Position numbers and translations under genes: made by a program
Part shown: positions 5,254-7,258 of the stretch, piece by piece
Layout: every line of letters starts with the position of its first letter
How positions within the stretch are numbered: the first letter of the stretch is position 1
The notes under the pieces: generated by a model
The model's database searches: none
What the model saw: only the letters and a program-made list of their open reading frames with translations
Told to the model about the DNA's origin: nothing
NCBI GenBank assembly: GCA_029256035.1
Contig: JAQSYR010000067.1
Span: 1 to 7,258, forward strand
Reading direction: 5' to 3'
DNA: 7,258 bases
Origin: Anaerocolumna sp.
GTDB lineage: Bacteria; Bacillota; Clostridia; Lachnospirales; Lachnospiraceae

Positions 5254-5511
5254 ATGAAAAAATTTACTTATGTAATCAATGACGAATTAGGAATTCATGC
5301 AAGACCAGCAGGCTTACTTGTAAAAGAATCTGCTAAATTCACTTCTAATATTACTCTTAAATCTGGAGATAAATCTGGAGATGCTAAGAGAATTTTTGGT
5401 GTTATGGGAATGGGAATTAAGAAAGGAAATGAAGTAACCGTTGAAGCTGATGGTGCAGATGAAGACGCAGCAATTGCAGCATTGGAAGAATTCTTTAAGA
5501 ATAACTTATAG
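5254..5511 (+). CDS. ptsH: Phosphocarrier protein HPr
   Basis: An 85-residue cytosolic phosphocarrier that takes phosphate from Enzyme I and hands it to sugar permeases and, in this operon's logic, to the antiterminator. His15 lies in the perfect active-site string GIHARPAG (13-20). At position 46, where Gram-positive HPr normally has the regulatory Ser in KSIMGVM, this protein has Arg (KRIFGVM, 45-51), so HPr kinase cannot phosphorylate it there. I chose the ATG at 5254 because AAGGAG (5241-5246) is seven bases before it and because it places the active His at 15; an ATG at 5248 is in frame but almost touches the ribosome binding site. It sits between licT (14-base gap) and ptsI (10-base gap). 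Confidence 0.95.
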   Translation: MKKFTYVINDELGIHARPAGLLVKESAKFTSNITLKSGDKSGDAKRIFGVMGMGIKKGNEVTVEADGADEDAAIAALEEFFKNNL

Positions 5512-5521
5512 AGGTAAGATT

Positions 5522-7078
5522 ATGATAACGCTACATGGAAAAAGTGTTTTTGGAGATATCTGCATTGGAGGTATTTCTTTCTACAAAAGAAAAGAAAGAA
5601 TAATTAAACGATACCGTATTGATGATGTGGATCAGGAAGTAAAGCGTTTTCAAGACGCTAAAACCAAAGGTATAGCTCAACTTCAAGATTTGTATGCAAA
5701 GGCATTACATGATGTAGGTGAGGCAAATGCTGCAATATTTGAAATTCATCAGATGATGTTGGATGATTTAGATTATCTTGAATCCGTGACTAATATTATT
5801 ACTTCCCAACTAGTAAATGCCGAATATGCCATTGGTGTAACTGCTGATAATTTTTCTGCTATGTTCTCAGCTATGGATGATGCCTATATGCAAGGCAGAG
5901 CTGCTGATGTGAAAGATGTATCTGAGCGCTTATTGACAATTTTAGATGGTTCCGATAGCGATATTGCTGACTCAGATCAGTCCAACATGGCTAACCCTTA
6001 TATTTTAGCTTCTGATGATTTGGTACCTAGTGAAACCGTCCAGCTTGATAAAAGCAAAGTGTTAGGCTTTATCATGCAGAAAGGTTCTGCTAATTCCCAC
6101 ACCTCTATCTTAGCTAGAAGTATGGGAATTCCTGCAATCGTAGCTTTGGGTGATGATCTTAAATCTGATTTTGATGGAAAACTGGCTATTGTAGATGGTT
6201 TTACAGGAACTGTATACATAGATCCTGATGAAGAAACATTAAGACTAATGAAACAAAAGCAAGCGGAATCAAATGAAAGAAAGCAACTTCTGAAACAATT
6301 AAAAGGGAAAGAAAGTGTAACCCTTGACGGTAGAAAAGTAAAGATTTATGCTAATATAGGTAATACCAGCGATGTTGGTACTGTATTATCCAATGATGCA
6401 GAAGGAATTGGTCTGTTTAGAAGTGAATTCCTTTATCTTGAAAACAATGATTTCCCTACTGAAGAACAGCAGTTTCTAGCTTATAAACAGGTTGCTGAAA
6501 ATATGGCTGGTAGAAAAGTAATTATACGAACTTTGGATATTGGTGCAGATAAACAAGCGGATTATTTTAATCTGGATAAAGAAGAGAATCCTGCACTAGG
6601 TTACCGTGCAATACGAATTTGTCTTACCCAGCCTGAAATATTTAAAACTCAACTTCGTGCACTTTATAGAGCTGCTTTGTATGGCAATATCTCCATTATG
6701 TTTCCAATGATAATATCTATTGAGGAAATTCATCAAATTAAAGAAATTATCAAAGAAGTTCAAAATGAACTAACCATGAACGGAATTCCTTTTAAAGCAG
6801 ATGTAGAAACAGGTATTATGATTGAGACCCCTGCTTCTGCACTAGTTAGTGAAGATTTAGCAAAAGAAGTTGATTTCTTTAGTGTAGGAACTAACGATTT
6901 AACGCAATATACCTTGGCAATTGACCGTCAAAACCAAAAGCTGGATCCATTTTATCAGTCTCATCATAAAGCCATTTTAAAATTAATAAAAATGGCAGCT
7001 GATAGTGCTCATGCAGAAGGTAAATGGATTGGCATCTGTGGTGAACTTGGAGCGGATACTTCAGGTAAGAGATATTGA
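5522..7078 (+). CDS. ptsI: PTS Enzyme I (PEP-protein phosphotransferase), C-terminally truncated
   Basis: Enzyme I transfers phosphate from PEP to HPr. This copy has 518 residues. Residues 1-145 form the HPr-binding/phosphohistidine N-domain with the active His193 in GSANSHTSILARSMGIPAIV. The PEP-binding barrel follows from about 265: GIGLFRSEFLY (Arg300), RTLDIGADK (Arg336), NPALGYRAIR, MIETPASAL (Glu435), GTNDLTQYTLAIDR (Asn458, Asp459, Arg469) and ICGELGADTS with Cys506. Each of these is four higher than the E. coli number. After Ser514 similarity stops abruptly: the frame reads GKRY then TGA. Homologues continue past this Cys for several dozen residues (E. coli has 73), covering the barrel's end and C-terminal helices. 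No remnant appears in any downstream frame. The start is ATG 5522 with GAGGT (5511-5515) overlapping the ptsH stop. Stability and activity are doubtful; a full-length copy elsewhere is likely but not visible. Confidence 0.9.
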   Translation: MITLHGKSVFGDICIGGISFYKRKERIIKRYRIDDVDQEVKRFQDAKTKGIAQLQDLYAKALHDVGEANAAIFEIHQMMLDDLDYLESVTNIITSQLVNAEYAIGVTADNFSAMFSAMDDAYMQGRAADVKDVSERLLTILDGSDSDIADSDQSNMANPYILASDDLVPSETVQLDKSKVLGFIMQKGSANSHTSILARSMGIPAIVALGDDLKSDFDGKLAIVDGFTGTVYIDPDEETLRLMKQKQAESNERKQLLKQLKGKESVTLDGRKVKIYANIGNTSDVGTVLSNDAEGIGLFRSEFLYLENNDFPTEEQQFLAYKQVAENMAGRKVIIRTLDIGADKQADYFNLDKEENPALGYRAIRICLTQPEIFKTQLRALYRAALYGNISIMFPMIISIEEIHQIKEIIKEVQNELTMNGIPFKADVETGIMIETPASALVSEDLAKEVDFFSVGTNDLTQYTLAIDRQNQKLDPFYQSHHKAILKLIKMAADSAHAEGKWIGICGELGADTSGKRY

Positions 7079-7079
7079 C

Positions 7080-7108
7080 TTGTCAATATAAAGTATGTAA
7101 TCTATACT
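7080..7108 (+). promoter_or_regulatory. Promoter immediately after truncated ptsI, driving the PTS permease
   Basis: TTGTCA (7080-7085) and TATACT (7103-7108) are exactly 17 bases apart, each one mismatch from consensus. It begins two bases after the ptsI stop. Transcription would start near 7115, leaving an 80-base leader before the permease. No RAT-like or terminator structure is visible in that leader. Confidence 0.65.
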
Positions 7109-7163
7109 ATTTCTTTTTGTTTCACCAATAAGATTCGGGTATCAAAAGTCATTTGAATGGTAA

Positions 7164-7177
7164 AGTTATGAATAACT
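7164..7177. repeat. 14-base palindrome in the permease leader
   Basis: AGTTAT-GA-ATAACT lies four bases before the permease ribosome binding site and inside the predicted leader. It could be an operator or a weak hairpin near the start; no binder is identifiable. Confidence 0.4.
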
Positions 7178-7195
7178 GCCAGGAGGTAATTGTAA

Positions 7196-7258
7196 ATGGC
7201 AAGTAAATATGATGAGTTAGCAAAAATTATTATCCAGAATATTGGTGGAAAAGATAAT
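7196..7258 (+). CDS. PTS permease, glucose/beta-glucoside family, EIIB domain start (partial)
   Basis: The ATG at 7196 follows AGGAGGTAA (7181-7189) at good spacing. The 21 visible residues (MASKYDELAK then IIIQNIGGKDN) match the start of the EIIB domain of the glucose/beta-glucoside permease superfamily, whose N-termini read like YxxLAxxIIxxVGGxxNI before the phosphorylated Cys. That Cys, the membrane EIIC domain and any EIIA domain lie beyond the window. Its position behind a LicT-type operon suggests beta-glucoside uptake, with its EIIB phosphorylating PRD1 of the antiterminator. Substrate is inferred only from context. Confidence 0.85.
   Translation, partial: MASKYDELAKIIIQNIGGKDN

Noticed and set aside
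5998..6219. Minus-strand 73-residue frame inside ptsI
   Set aside because: It is antisense to the conserved phosphohistidine region of Enzyme I.
7079..7195. Frameshift remnant of the missing Enzyme I C-terminus
   Set aside because: I read all three forward frames after Ser514; each stops quickly and none resembles the conserved tail, so simple frameshift does not explain the loss.

Overview
The window looks like a low-GC Gram-positive spore former of the Clostridia, most like a Lachnospiraceae-type genome. The evidence is strong purine-rich ribosome binding sites, AT-rich spacers, a Gram-positive type CheY, a PdaB/sporulation-style polysaccharide deacetylase, and a LicT-controlled PTS operon. 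The genus cannot be fixed from the sequence alone. No rRNA, tRNA, CRISPR array or recognisable insertion sequence was seen.

Layout. The left end (1-1356) carries two leftward genes of unknown function: a small membrane-anchored protein that runs off the window edge, and a 286-residue protein of the 'MGTW...' N-terminus family. An AT-rich spacer (1357-1826) follows and ends in a promoter packed with palindromes. This promoter drives a rightward type II toxin-antitoxin pair (Phd/YefM-like antitoxin, RelE/ParE-like toxin, overlapping by 14 nt). Convergent with it, and sharing a terminator that lies inside the toxin's 3' end, are a leftward membrane-anchored polysaccharide deacetylase and an orphan single-domain CheY response regulator.

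A roughly 580 bp spacer (3705-4288) separates cheY from a rightward PTS operon. It holds short tandem repeats, interlocked inverted repeats and the operon promoter. The operon leader is a textbook LicT/BglG switch: a ribonucleic antiterminator (RAT, 4289-4316) overlaps the 5' arm of an intrinsic terminator (4313-4366). Then come the antiterminator gene itself (licT family, all four regulatory histidines present), ptsH (HPr, with Arg instead of Ser at position 46), ptsI (Enzyme I) and the start of a glucose/beta-glucoside-family PTS permease whose EIIB domain begins at 7196.

How they should work together: Enzyme I passes phosphate from PEP to HPr His15, and HPr feeds both the sugar permease and the second regulatory domain of the antiterminator. 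The antiterminator then lets RNA polymerase read through the leader of the operon that encodes it, HPr and Enzyme I. The most surprising feature is that Enzyme I stops only 12 residues after its catalytic Cys506, with an abrupt loss of homology. A strong-looking promoter (TTGTCA-17-TATACT) starts 2 bp after the stop codon and drives the permease. This looks like a recombination or deletion junction that cut off the Enzyme I C-terminus and left the permease on its own promoter.
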